From Nocardia vinacea NBRC 16497 (GTDB lineage Bacteria; Actinomycetota; Actinomycetes; Mycobacteriales; Mycobacteriaceae): a stretch of 64,000 bases of DNA. The stretch lies in contig NZ_BAGN01000085.1 of assembly GCF_000308835.1 (NCBI RefSeq), positions 62,001-126,000 on the forward strand. The letters are read 5' to 3'. The notes beneath the pieces are model-generated. The model made no database searches, was not told the origin of the DNA, and saw only the letters and a program-made list of their open reading frames with translations. The position numbers and the translations under genes are program-made. This document shows positions 44,251-53,900 of this stretch, in pieces. Within the stretch, counting starts at the first letter, position 1, and each line of letters begins with the position of its first letter.

Positions 44251-45221
44251 GGCAGTGCGGGCTCGGGCGACGTATTCGCCGCCAACGACGTGGGCAGTCC
44301 GAACGCCGCGAACATCGAGCTGTCGTGATAGGAGACCACATGCGCGACCCCTGTCGGGGTCACCGTCAGGATCTGCAGTGATTGCGCCCGACCGCGCAGG
44401 TAGAACGCGAATCCGTGCTGACCGTTCGCGGCGATCGGCACCATCCGGACCTCGCCCGCGCTATACGGACACTTCGCCCGAACGAGCTCGATGATCGTGG
44501 TATTGCCGCGGAACCACTCCTCGATCGGCGGCATCTCCCACACCGCATCCGACCGCAACAGCGTAACGAGCGTATCCATATCGGCGGCTTCGAATGCGGC
44601 GGCATAGCGGTCCAGCAGCGCGCGGATTTCGGGGTCGTTCGGCTCGGCCACGGGCGTGTCCGGCTCCAGTTCCGCGAGCGCCGCATGTGCGCGCTGCAGC
44701 ATGCTGTTGACCGCGGCAACGCTGGCCTCGATCAGCTCGGCGACCTCGGCGGCCTTCCAGTGCAACACATCTCGCAGTATCAACACCGCACGCTGACGCG
44801 GCGGCAGATGCTGCCAGGCGGCGATCAATGCCAGCCGCATACCGTCGCGCGCCGCGACTATGGCGGCCGGATCCGACGTCTCGGGGGTGACGAGCACATC
44901 CGGCATCGGTTGCAGCCAAGGAATCTCGGGCGCGAAGTTCACCGGGCGCGTGGGATCCGCGGTGGGCTCGGATAATCCGGTGGGCAGCACGCGGCGTCGC
45001 TGCTCGAGCGCATTGAGACACGCATTGGTGGCGATCCGGTACAGCCAGGTACGCATCGAAGCCCGCCCCTCGAAATCGCCATATCCGCGCCAGGCCCGCA
45101 GCAGCGTTTCCTGCACCAGATCCTCGGCATCGTCGACCGAACCCAGCATCCGGTAGCAGTGGGCGAGCAGTTCGCGCCGATACGGCGCGGTACGGGCGGC
45201 GAATTCGTCGCTGTCGGTCAT
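44247..45221 (-). CDS. ECF sigma factor with SnoaL-like C-terminal domain
   Basis: A 324-residue ECF sigma of the SigG/TIGR02960 type. Region 2 is AHCYRMLGSVDDAEDLVQETLLRAWRGYGDFEGRASMRTWLYRIATNACLN and region 4 is HLPPRQRAVLILRDVLHWKAAEVAELIEASVAAVNSMLQRAHAAL. The final 120 residues form a SnoaL-like NTF2 domain (LLDRYAAAFEAADMDTLVTLL), which in such sigmas takes the place of a separate anti-sigma. The start is ATG 45221 with a GGAAGGA RBS. It is divergent from an MFS exporter and translationally coupled to the DinB-like gene. I cannot name its regulon. Confidence 0.92.
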   Translation of the reverse strand: MTDSDEFAARTAPYRRELLAHCYRMLGSVDDAEDLVQETLLRAWRGYGDFEGRASMRTWLYRIATNACLNALEQRRRVLPTGLSEPTADPTRPVNFAPEIPWLQPMPDVLVTPETSDPAAIVAARDGMRLALIAAWQHLPPRQRAVLILRDVLHWKAAEVAELIEASVAAVNSMLQRAHAALAELEPDTPVAEPNDPEIRALLDRYAAAFEAADMDTLVTLLRSDAVWEMPPIEEWFRGNTTIIELVRAKCPYSAGEVRMVPIAANGQHGFAFYLRGRAQSLQILTVTPTGVAHVVSYHDSSMFAAFGLPTSLAANTSPEPALP

Positions 45222-45377
45222 ATGCAGTCCTTCCGGGTGCCCCGAATGGTGTCCCTCTGAAATATCGACCGCCGTGCCACCCAGAACTCATCGGTGCGAT
45301 GAGTTTCGGGCGGTGGTCGGTCGGTATTTGTGCGTGCCCGAACCATCTGGCACGCCGAAACCAAAGGAAGGATCACC

Positions 45378-46796
45378 GTGAGCACACCAATCGTTTCGGC
45401 GGTGACACAGCGCTGGGTGCTGATACTCGGCGCGGTCGCGTCGCTGATGGCGGCACTGGACACCCTGGTCGTCGCCACCGCACTCAGTACCATCCGGCAC
45501 GACCTCGGGGCGTCGCTGCAGACGCTCGAATGGACCGTCAACGGATATAACCTCAGCTTTGCAGTCTTGCTGATGACCGCGGCGGTGCTCGGCGACCGCT
45601 TCGGGCGCAAACGGATGTTCATAGTCGGGCTCGGCATCTTCGTCGCAGCGTCTGCGGCCTGCGCGATATCGACCACCGTCGCGACCCTCATCGCCGCCCG
45701 CGTGGTGCAGGGCATCGGCGCGGCATTGATCATGAGCCTGGCATTGGCGCTGGTCAGCGTGGCGTTCCCACCGGAGAAGCGCGGGATGGCCATGGGGCTG
45801 TTGCAGGGCATCACCGGTCTCGCCGTGGCGTGTGGTCCGCTGGTCGGCGGGGCCGTCGCGGAGGGGTTGTCCTGGCAATGGATCTTCTGGCTGAACGTGC
45901 CGATCGGGCTGATCGCTCTGCCACTGGTGGTGGCCCGTGTTCCGGAGGGCTTCGGCCCCGACACCGCGATGGACGGCACAGGATTGGCACTGGTCACCGG
46001 CGGCGCATTCGGTGTGGTGTGGGGTTTGGTGCGGGGCAATATCGCGGGCTGGTCGAGTTCGGAGGTGCTGATCGCGCTGGTCGGCGGGATCGCATTGCTG
46101 ATCGCCTTCGCGGTCTGGGAAACGCGCACACGCGAGCCGATGTTCCCGATGCGGCTCTTCGTGAATCGCGGTTTCGCGGCGAGAAATACCGCCATATTCC
46201 TCACCTTCGCCGCCCTGTTCGGTGAGGTGTTCTTCTACGCGCAGTTCCTGCAGGCGGTCCTGCACTTCGGTCCACTCGGTGCCGGATTGCGGCTGCTGCC
46301 ATGGACCCTCACGCTGTTCTTCTGCGCGCCGGTCGCCGGTGCGCTGGCCGACCGGATCGGGGAGCGGCCCCTGATGGTGAGCGGGCTGGCCCTGATGGCG
46401 GGCGGCATGCTCTGGATCGCCGCCATCGCCGACCCGGCGATGACATACGGCTCCCTCGTCGTTCCGTTCGTCGTCTCCGGCGTCGGCACGTCGATGGTGC
46501 TGCCGTCGGCACAGAGTTCGGTGGTCGGCGCGGTCGAACACGCGATGCTCGGCAAGGCGGCCGGTGCCAACAGCATGATGCGCGAGCTGGGCGGGGTTTT
46601 CGGAATTGCCATCGCGGCAGCGGTTTTCGCCGCAACCGGTGGATACAGTTCAGTGGATGAATTCACCGAAGGATTCGGCCCGGCGATCAAGGTAGGTGCG
46701 GCACTCGCCCTGATGGGCGCGGTGGTCGCACTAGCGCTGCCCGGGCGCAGGGCGGGCATGGCAGTCGACCTCGAGGAGGCGACAGTATCCGTCTGA
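45378..46796 (+). CDS. MFS drug exporter, DHA2 (EmrB/QacA) family
   Basis: About 472 residues from GTG 45378 with AAAGGAAGGA upstream. Fourteen membrane segments are likely. Motif A is LGDRFGRKRMFIVGL, and the motif-C and D1-like sequence LDTLVVATALSTIRHDLGAS is near the N-terminus. DHA2 members export drugs or lipids with a proton. It is divergent from the ECF sigma gene across about 155 nt, suggesting control by that sigma. Its stop is 4 nt from the convergent nucleotidyltransferase gene. Confidence 0.9.
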   Translation: MSTPIVSAVTQRWVLILGAVASLMAALDTLVVATALSTIRHDLGASLQTLEWTVNGYNLSFAVLLMTAAVLGDRFGRKRMFIVGLGIFVAASAACAISTTVATLIAARVVQGIGAALIMSLALALVSVAFPPEKRGMAMGLLQGITGLAVACGPLVGGAVAEGLSWQWIFWLNVPIGLIALPLVVARVPEGFGPDTAMDGTGLALVTGGAFGVVWGLVRGNIAGWSSSEVLIALVGGIALLIAFAVWETRTREPMFPMRLFVNRGFAARNTAIFLTFAALFGEVFFYAQFLQAVLHFGPLGAGLRLLPWTLTLFFCAPVAGALADRIGERPLMVSGLALMAGGMLWIAAIADPAMTYGSLVVPFVVSGVGTSMVLPSAQSSVVGAVEHAMLGKAAGANSMMRELGGVFGIAIAAAVFAATGGYSSVDEFTEGFGPAIKVGAALALMGAVVALALPGRRAGMAVDLEEATVSV

Positions 46797-46800
46797 CCCG

Positions 46801-47454
46801 TCAATCCTGGTGGGGCGAAATGCTTTCCAGCCATGGGTGATCGGGGTGCACCCGCGACAGCCATTCGAACAGCCGGGACCTTTGGGATCGGTCCATCATG
46901 GGTAGCGCACGACGGAAGTCGGTTTCGTCCTTGTCGCGGCGTGCCTTTGCCTTGAACAGGAGTGCGACCTCGGGGGTCGCGTACGGGATGCCCTCGCTGG
47001 TGTGGCGAATCAGATCTTCGTAGGACAGGGTGATCGATGGGTCGCGGCGGCACGCCCATCGATCACCGACGTGCGGTTCGCGAAAAACGTCGAGCCGATA
47101 GCGCCCGGTCTCGGGTTCGCGAAGCCAAGTCTGATGGAAGTCCGCCGACTTGGCCGGAAACGGCCAGATCCGATCGTCACCGACAACGTCCCACTCGAAC
47201 TCAGGGAAAGCGGCGACAACCTCGCTGAATCTGCCTTGCGGGACACCGATTTCGAGGTCGCTGTGTTCCCGAGCCCCGCCGCCGGTGAACAGATCCAGCG
47301 CCCACCCCGCTGTCACGCACCACGGAACCGTGACATCCGACAACCGCTCCGCGACTTCAGCAGGCGTCCATGCCGCCCACAGCCTTTCGCATTCCGCCGC
47401 CGAAACCGCACGTCCGGCCACCTCGGGTGATCCTGCCGGATCGGAGATGGGCAT
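46801..47454 (-). CDS. Aminoglycoside-2''-adenylyltransferase-like nucleotidyltransferase
   Basis: A 217-residue protein of the PF10706 type. The nucleotidyltransferase signature appears as VPWCVTAGWALDLFTGGGAREHSDLEIGVPQGRF, with the GWxxD and HxDLE acidic positions, and the C-terminal half has FREPHVGDRWACRRDPSITLSYEDLIRHTSEGIPYATPEVALLFKAKARRDKDETDF. Such proteins may inactivate aminoglycosides or modify other substrates; resistance is not proved. It is convergent with the DHA2 gene. Confidence 0.8.
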   Translation of the reverse strand: MPISDPAGSPEVAGRAVSAAECERLWAAWTPAEVAERLSDVTVPWCVTAGWALDLFTGGGAREHSDLEIGVPQGRFSEVVAAFPEFEWDVVGDDRIWPFPAKSADFHQTWLREPETGRYRLDVFREPHVGDRWACRRDPSITLSYEDLIRHTSEGIPYATPEVALLFKAKARRDKDETDFRRALPMMDRSQRSRLFEWLSRVHPDHPWLESISPHQD

Positions 47455-47492
47455 CGGGACGCTCCTTCCAGGCGTATGCGCCGACGAAGGAT

Positions 47493-48077
47493 TCAGCGTA
47501 CGCGGGTGCCGAGCAGATGACGTACGCCGCCGACGAACAGTTGCAGACCGAAGTCGAAACGTGCCGTCGCATCCGGGGTTTCGTTCAGCGGTGAGGCGTC
47601 CTCGGTCAGCGCACCGGCCGAATCCATCTGCATTCTGGACTGTTCGTCCACGGTTTGTCCGAGCACGTAGTACAGCAGTGTGTACGCCGCGAGTTCCGCT
47701 TCCGGCCGCGGCATCCCGCCTCGGATCGCGGCGCCCACGAGCCGTTCCCGGCCCTTGCTCGTGGTGAGTCGGGAGGCATAGGTCGCCGAGACCAATTCGG
47801 CGCCGTCGCGATAGGCGAGCAGGCAGCCGCGCAACCGATGCGCCAATTCGGTGATCTGGCCCGACCAGTCCTCGGCCTCGATCGGATCCTCCATCGGGGC
47901 CAGGATCCGGTCGGCGACCGCGCCGAGCAGTGCCTGCTTATTGGGGAAGTGCCAGTACAGCGCACCGGGCTGGACCTGGAGTGATCCGGCGAGCCTGCGC
48001 ATGGTCAGGTCGGCGAGACCGTACTGGTCGAGAATGGCGATGGCGCCGTCGACCACGTCCGCGCGGTGCAGCTGCAC
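47493..48077 (-). CDS. bioQ: BioQ-like TetR repressor of biotin synthesis
   Basis: About 194 residues from GTG 48077, chosen for the GGGGAAGGAAAC RBS; the open frame extending upstream is antisense to bioB and spurious. The helix-turn-helix is VVDGAIAILDQYGLADLTMRRLAGSLQVQPGALYWHFPNKQALL, and the C-terminal TetR_C part includes YTLLYYVLGQTVDEQSRMQ. It is divergent from bioB with a BioQ box in between, the arrangement of BioQ in mycobacteria. By analogy it represses bioB, bioA, bioF-bioD and itself. Naming rests on position and operator, not on a sequence search. Confidence 0.85.
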   Translation of the reverse strand: MQLHRADVVDGAIAILDQYGLADLTMRRLAGSLQVQPGALYWHFPNKQALLGAVADRILAPMEDPIEAEDWSGQITELAHRLRGCLLAYRDGAELVSATYASRLTTSKGRERLVGAAIRGGMPRPEAELAAYTLLYYVLGQTVDEQSRMQMDSAGALTEDASPLNETPDATARFDFGLQLFVGGVRHLLGTRVR

Positions 48078-48127
48078 GCTGTTTCCTTCCCCGAGGTGCT
48101 TTGACTCACTTGTTACCGCTACCCTAG

Positions 48128-48144
48128 CCTGAACACCGTTCAAG
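48128..48144. promoter_or_regulatory. BioQ box between bioQ and bioB
   Basis: CCTGAACACCGTTCAAG carries TGAAC-N3-GTTCA with one mismatch in the outer arm. It lies 38 nt upstream of bioB and 50 nt upstream of bioQ, so one box can control both directions. Confidence 0.87.
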
Positions 48145-48182
48145 TTGCACGGCCACCTCGGCCGGACGAAGGGATTCGTGCA

Positions 48183-49196
48183 GTGACCCAGGCACCCGTC
48201 CAAACCGACATTCTGGCGACCGCCCGCGAGCAGGTGCTCGAGCGCGGCGAAGGCCTGACGCAGGAGCAGACCCTCGAGGTGCTCCGGCTCGGCGACGACC
48301 GGCTGGAGGAACTGCTCGCACTCGCACACGACGTGCGCATGAAGTGGTGCGGTCCCGAGGTCGAGGTCGAGGGCATCATCAGCCTCAAGACCGGCGGCTG
48401 CCCCGAGGACTGCCACTTCTGCTCGCAGTCGGGCCTGTTCCAGTCGCCGGTGCGCGCCGCCTGGCTCGATATCCCCAGCCTGGTCGAAGCCGCCAAGCAG
48501 ACCGCCAAGACCGGCGCCACCGAGTTCTGCATCGTCGCCGCCGTGCGCGGTCCGGACGAGCGACTGATGGCGCAGGTCGCCGCCGGTGTCGAGGCCATCC
48601 GCAACGAGGTCGACATCCAGGTCGCGTGTTCGCTCGGCATGCTCACCCAGGAGCAGGTCGACCAGCTCGCCGCCATGGGCGTGCACCGCTACAACCACAA
48701 CCTGGAGACCTCCCGTTCGCACTTCCCGAACGTCGTCACCACGCACACCTGGGAAGAGCGCTGGGACACCCTGCGCATGGTGCGCGAGGCCGGTATGGAG
48801 GTCTGCTGCGGCGGCATCCTCGGCATGGGCGAAACCCTGGAGCAGCGTGCGGAATTCGCGGCGAACCTGGCCGAGCTCGAGCCGGACGAGGTGCCGCTGA
48901 ACTTCCTCAACCCCCGTCCGGGCACCCCGTTCGGCGACCTCGAGGTGCTGCCCGCCGCCGACGCACTGCGTGCCGTCGCCGCATTCCGGCTCGCGCTGCC
49001 GCGCACCATCCTGCGCTTCGCGGGCGGTCGCGAGATCACCCTCGGCGACCTCGGCGCCAAGCAGGGCATCCTCGGCGGTATCAACGCTGTGATCGTCGGC
49101 AACTACCTGACCACCCTCGGCCGGCCCGCCGAAGCGGACCTGGACTTGCTCGGTGAGCTGAAGATGCCGATCAAGGCGCTCAACGAAACACTCTGA
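48183..49196 (+). CDS. bioB: Biotin synthase
   Basis: A 337-residue radical-SAM enzyme that inserts sulfur into dethiobiotin. The SAM-cluster motif is [10 protein letters not shown] with C73, C77 and C80. The [14 protein letters not shown] and [19 protein letters not shown] blocks and the auxiliary [2Fe-2S]-type ligands later in the barrel are intact. The start is GTG 48183. The auxiliary protein gene follows after 25 nt, then a DUF2567 gene, as in mycobacteria (Rv1589-1591). It is preceded by a BioQ box. Confidence 0.96.
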   Translation: MTQAPVQTDILATAREQVLERGEGLTQEQTLEVLRLGDDRLEELLALAHDVRMKWCGPEVEVEGIISLKTGGCPEDCHFCSQSGLFQSPVRAAWLDIPSLVEAAKQTAKTGATEFCIVAAVRGPDERLMAQVAAGVEAIRNEVDIQVACSLGMLTQEQVDQLAAMGVHRYNHNLETSRSHFPNVVTTHTWEERWDTLRMVREAGMEVCCGGILGMGETLEQRAEFAANLAELEPDEVPLNFLNPRPGTPFGDLEVLPAADALRAVAAFRLALPRTILRFAGGREITLGDLGAKQGILGGINAVIVGNYLTTLGRPAEADLDLLGELKMPIKALNETL

Positions 49197-49221
49197 ATCG
49201 GTCACGAAAGAGGCTGGCGCC

Positions 49222-49449
49222 GTGAGTACTGTCATGGATATGGACGAGCGCTACAACCCGTTCACCGGCAAACGCATCGTGCCGGGGCTCGACGATCCGG
49301 TCCCGGCCGCCGCGGCACTGGGACTGGAGCCGCCGCGCTTCTGCGAGCAGTGCGGCCGGCGCATGATTGTGCAGGTCAGCCCGGACGGCTGGTGGGCGAA
49401 GTGCTCGCGGCACGGTGTGCTGGATTCGAAGAATCTGGAACACCGCTAG
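49222..49449 (+). CDS. bsaP: Biotin synthase auxiliary protein
   Basis: A 75-residue protein ([24 protein letters not shown]) starting at GTG 49222, with a cysteine-rich centre, [13 protein letters not shown] and [12 protein letters not shown]. Its place right after bioB and the C-x-x-C plus single C pattern match BsaP (M. tuberculosis Rv1590), reported to support actinobacterial BioB, probably through an iron-sulfur cluster. No domain beyond this is visible. The DUF2567 gene begins inside its stop codon (TAGTG). Confidence 0.88.
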   Translation: MSTVMDMDERYNPFTGKRIVPGLDDPVPAAAALGLEPPRFCEQCGRRMIVQVSPDGWWAKCSRHGVLDSKNLEHR

Positions 49450-50177
49450 TGGTGGCCGAATACGGTGAGGTCGTCACCGCGCCGTCCGGATCGGACCGAA
49501 TGGTGGGCGTGCGGCGTGAGCTGCGGGCGTCCGCGCTGATCGCGGTCGGGGTGGTGCTGCTCAGCGTGCTCGGCGGTGTGGTGTGGGCCTTTGTGGCGCC
49601 CACCGAGCAGTATCTGGTGGTCAAGGCGCGCGCCGGTGCGGTACCGGCCAAGGGCGCGGCCCTGACCGGGGAGAGTGTGCACCAGTTCGACGCCCTGGCG
49701 ATTTTCGTCTGTATCGGCGCGGTCCTCGGTGTGCTGACGGCGATCGGCGCATGGCGTTGGCGTCGCGCGCGCGGACCACTGCTGCAACTGGGGCTGCTGA
49801 TCGGTTCCGGCGCAGGCGCTTACGTGATGTCGAAGGTCGGCGAGCAGATCATGCAGTGGCAGCATCCGATGCCGTACGACCCCGCGGTCGGCCAGATCGT
49901 GCGGCTGCCGGTGGAGGTCGGCAGTTGGCTGGCGCTGATCGTGCAACCGCTGCTCGCCTCGCTGATCGTGCTGTTCCTCGCGGCGCTCAGTCCGACAGAG
50001 GATCTCGGCACCGGCTTCAGCGGACCGCTCGGCGATTCGCGGCCATACTTCACTGCGGCAAGCGGATTCGCGAGCGTCGACAATGCCGATTCGTATCGTG
50101 GTGCGAACGGCGGGCCGGTGCCCTACGGTTTGCCGTATGGCGGCTTCGGACCGCCCGGTTCGGATCGCGCGCGCTGA
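49449..50177 (+). CDS. DUF2567 membrane protein
   Basis: About 242 residues starting at GTG 49449, overlapping the bsaP stop by one base (or GTG 49452). Four membrane segments are likely: ASALIAVGVVLLSVLGGVVWAF, FDALAIFVCIGAVLGVLTAIGAW, LLQLGLLIGSGAGAYVMS and WLALIVQPLLASLIVLFLAAL. An extracytoplasmic loop starting VAPTEQYLVVKARAGA separates the first two. The C-terminal tail is Gly/Pro-rich. It matches the DUF2567 family (Rv1591-like) in the third position of the bioB operon. A role in biotin handling is only inferred. Confidence 0.8.
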   Translation: MVAEYGEVVTAPSGSDRMVGVRRELRASALIAVGVVLLSVLGGVVWAFVAPTEQYLVVKARAGAVPAKGAALTGESVHQFDALAIFVCIGAVLGVLTAIGAWRWRRARGPLLQLGLLIGSGAGAYVMSKVGEQIMQWQHPMPYDPAVGQIVRLPVEVGSWLALIVQPLLASLIVLFLAALSPTEDLGTGFSGPLGDSRPYFTAASGFASVDNADSYRGANGGPVPYGLPYGGFGPPGSDRAR

Positions 50178-50269
50178 CGTTATCCGAACCGTTGCCCACG
50201 CGGCGGCACAGACGTACCAGAACGGCCTAGAATTGTGGGACACGCTGTGCGTTCAGAGAGGAACGGATC

Positions 50270-50803
50270 GTGGCGTTCGTTGGTAGCGGGCCGGTGGTCG
50301 AAGAACTCGACGCGAAATTCTGGCGGGTCGTCGAGCCGCTCGTCTATCACGGTGCCACACAGGAATTCGTCATCCCAGCGGGCTTCCGCACCGACTTCGC
50401 GTCGGTGCCACGGGCATTGGTCTGGCTGGTACCCCGCTACGGCGCCTACACCCGCGCCGCCATCCTGCACGACTATTTGCGGAGCTCGCACGAGGTGAGC
50501 ACCGCCGACGCGGACGGCCTGTTCCGCCGCTGCCTGCACGAGTTCAAGGTGTCGATACCGCGTCGGTGGATGATGTGGGCCGCAGTGCGTTTGGGCAGCG
50601 GACTGCGCGGAGCCACACTCGGCGATATCGCACGCTTTCTGCTCGTCGCAATCCCCTCGATCCTGTTCCTGGCGATCCCGGTCGTCGCGGTGCAGGTATT
50701 CCTGTGGCTGTTCTGGTTGGTGGAGTTGGTGTTCTGGGCTGTAGCGCGCGTCGGACAGCGCACCGCGGCCCCACCACCACAACCCCAGATGAAGACCGCC
50801 TGA
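50270..50803 (+). CDS. DUF1353 domain protein with C-terminal membrane segments
   Basis: A 177-residue protein starting at GTG 50270 with RBS GAGAGGAACG. Residues 1-100 form a DUF1353 domain (EFVIPAGFRTDFASVPRALVWLVPRYGAYTRAAILHDYL), originally seen in phage proteins and thought to bind metal through the Asp and His. Residues 120-160 are hydrophobic (FLLVAIPSILFLAIPVVAVQVFLWLFWLVELVFW), giving one or two membrane helices. Function is unknown. It follows the DUF2567 gene but is separated by 92 nt. Confidence 0.82.
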   Translation: MAFVGSGPVVEELDAKFWRVVEPLVYHGATQEFVIPAGFRTDFASVPRALVWLVPRYGAYTRAAILHDYLRSSHEVSTADADGLFRRCLHEFKVSIPRRWMMWAAVRLGSGLRGATLGDIARFLLVAIPSILFLAIPVVAVQVFLWLFWLVELVFWAVARVGQRTAAPPPQPQMKTA

Positions 50804-50943
50804 CCGTCCGGTCCGGAACTCTCTTTCAACAGTTCAACCTGCGTATTCGCATGTGCTGATCGAGGCCCGCGCTCGCGATCCGTCTTAATCTCATTGCACG
50901 CCAGGGGGTGTCGCTCCCGCTATCGGAAAGTGCAGGAGGACAG

Positions 50944-53900
50944 ATGGAACCGCGTCTGCGACCGTCGCCGAGAACCGTTTTCGCACAACAATTCGCCGCG
51001 CTGTTCGCGGCCGCGGGCAACCCGACGTTGCGTCGCGTGGCGACCGCAGCGGAGGCGCGGATGCGGGCGGCACGCGCGCCCGGACAGCAGGGCGGCGCCT
51101 CGGTCCAGCGCATCAGCGACTGGAAGTCCGGGCGCAATGTCCCCGCGCGATTCGAATCCTTGCTGCCCGTCCTGCTCACACTGATAGCCGAGGCGCGCAA
51201 GTCCAGTAAGCCGGTGCCGCCCGCATTGCTGGATGTGCAGGAATGGCAACGGTTGTGGGCGGCATCGAATGCCTGGGATCCGGCGTCCGAGGCGACCGAA
51301 TGCCCGTACCTCGGGTTGACCTCCTACCGGCGCGCCGATGCTGAGTTGTTTTTCGGCCGCTCCCGGCCGACCGCGGAATTGGCCGAATTGGTCCGTGCGA
51401 CAGTGGGTCCCGAGGGCGACGGCGGAATCGTCATGCTGGTCGGCGCATCCGGGGCGGGCAAATCGTCACTGCTGGCAGCGGGTCTACTTCCGGCGCTCGC
51501 CGATCCGGTCGACGACTGGGCGGTCGCGACCATGACGCCGGGTACCGCACCCGTTGCGGCGCTGTTGGCTGCGGTCCGGGTAGTTTCCGAATGCCCGGAC
51601 GCATCCGCACCGACGGAGGATGCTGGACGACCAGGCATTACTCCAGTCGAGGCTGTGCCCGTCGACAGCCGACCGGGGTCCGCAGTATCCGAGAATGCCG
51701 ACAGCGCTTCGGAATCCGTCGCCGCCGCGCTTACCGAATGGGGTGCGGACCGCCATCGGCTACTGATCGTCGACCAGTTCGAAGAACTGTTCACTCTGTG
51801 CCGCAACGAAAACGAGCGCGCGCTCTTCCTCTCGACCTTGGAACACCTCGCGATCCGCGGCGAACGCGAACCGACCGCCGTCGTAATCGCCGTCCGCGCC
51901 GACTTCTACGCCCGCTGCCTCGACGTCCCCGTCCTGGAGGACGCACTCAAACACCGCAGCTACCTCCTCGGCCCGATGCGCCTGGACGAACTCGCCGAAG
52001 CCATCACCCGTCCCGCCGAATTGGCCGGCTACAAACTGGAATCCGGTCTGGAAGAACTCGTCATAAGCGAACTGTGCGGACTCGGTGGCGACCGACGCGC
52101 CTATGACCCGGGTGCGCTTCCGCTGGTATCGCATGTGATGGCGGCCGTCTGGCAACGTCGCGACGGCACCCGTCTCACCATCGACGGCTATCGCGCAGCG
52201 GGCGGAGTCATCGGCTCGGTCGCCGCGACCGCCGAAAAGGCCTGGGGCGAACTGACCGATTTCCAACAGAGCATCGGCAAACAAGTCCTCCTCGGCCTGG
52301 TATCCGTCGGCGACGACTCCCGCGACACTCGCCGCAAAGTTACCCGCGCCGAACTGATTCACCAGACGGTCGAGGCCGCCGAGGCCGCCCTGGAAGTGTT
52401 GGCCCGCACCAGATTGATCACATTGGATGCTGAATCCGCCTACTTGACACACGAAATCGTCCTTGATGCCTGGCCCCGCCTACGCACTTGGATCGATGAG
52501 GACCGCGTCGGCTACCTGGAACGCCAACGGTTGCAATCGGATGCGTCGGATTGGGCTACCAACGGCCGCGACTCCGCCCTGCTCTATCGCGGCGCACGGT
52601 TGATCACCATGCAGGAGCATGCCTACAAGGGCGCGATCGGCGCGGTCGCCGAAGAATTCCTCGCCGCGTCGGCGGCGGCGCGGCGACGAACGCAGCGGCG
52701 ATCGTCGGCGAGAATGGCGGCCCTGGCGCTGCTCGGGGTGATCGCGCTGGTGCTGGCCGGTGTGGCCTTCGTGCAGAGCGGTACGGCGAAAACCCAACGG
52801 GACAACGCGATTTTCACGGCAGTCCTCGCCGAATCGGACCGGCTGGAGACAACCGACCCGTCGCTTTCGGCGCAACTGGTGCTAGCGGCCGACCAGCTGC
52901 GACCCGGTGATCCCGAAGTGCGTGTACGCCTACTGAATACGCAGAACATGGCGTTGGCGAGTGCGTTGCCGGGGCACGAAGGGTTCGTCCACGCGCTGGT
53001 CGTTCGGCCGGACGGGCGGTTCATCGCCTCGGGCGGCTCCGACAAAACCATTCGGCTATGGGACATTTCCGATCGTCGCCATCCGAGGGGAGTCGGTCGA
53101 CCACTGACCGGGAGTACTGCCTCGGTCTACGCCGTGGCGTTCAGCCCGGACGGCTCGCTGCTCGCCTCGGCATCTGGCGACAAAACGGTGCAACTGTGGG
53201 ATGTGCGCGATCCGGCGTATCCCACCATGATCGGCACGCCGCTGCCCAGCGGCTATCCCAACGTGCTCGTCTTCGGCGCGGATGGCAAGACATTGGTAAC
53301 CGCGAGCAAGGACCTGCCGATCATGTTCTGGGACATAGGTGATCCCACCCACCCCACTCCGATCGGCACACCGATCCCGAAACTGTCGTCGGATCCGCCG
53401 ACCTTTGCGACGATCGGCCCGGATCTGCGGACCGCGGTCACGGTTGGGCTGAACGGGGAGACACTTCTGTGGCGTATTCCGGATCCGCATTCCACCGCGG
53501 TGTCCGTCAGACTGACGAGTGATGCCTTGTCGGCCGCATCGAGTCCCGAGTCCGCATTCACTCCGGACGCCGTGTCGGCCGCAATCAGTCCAGACGGAGC
53601 GGTCGTCGCGGTCGCGGGTCGAGAAGCTATCCATCTTTGGGATGTTCGTGACCCGGTGACACCGCGGGCGATCGGACAGCCACTGAAGATCGGCCCTCCC
53701 TCGGTGGGTACGCCGATCGCCTTCAGCCCGGATGGTCGGACAGTGGTCGCAGTCTCCGATCGCGGAACGGCCACCGCATGGAATATCGCCGATCCGGATC
53801 ACCCGGCCACGGTAGGAGGACGGCTGGCGGGCACCAAAGGGGCGGTGACCACAATTTGCTTCGCCCCCGACGGACAGACGGTGGTGACCGGGGGTCAAGA

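Noticed and set aside
46801..47454. A true aminoglycoside resistance gene
   Set aside because: The nucleotidyltransferase fold is recognisable, but the substrate cannot be read from sequence, so no resistance name is given.
47493..49235. A 580-codon frame that would extend bioQ to the antisense of bioB
   Set aside because: The TetR domain starts at GTG 48077 with a good RBS. Upstream is bioB antisense.
50270..50803. A prophage remnant suggested by the DUF1353 domain
   Set aside because: DUF1353 occurs in phages, but no other phage gene is near, and this copy has added membrane segments.
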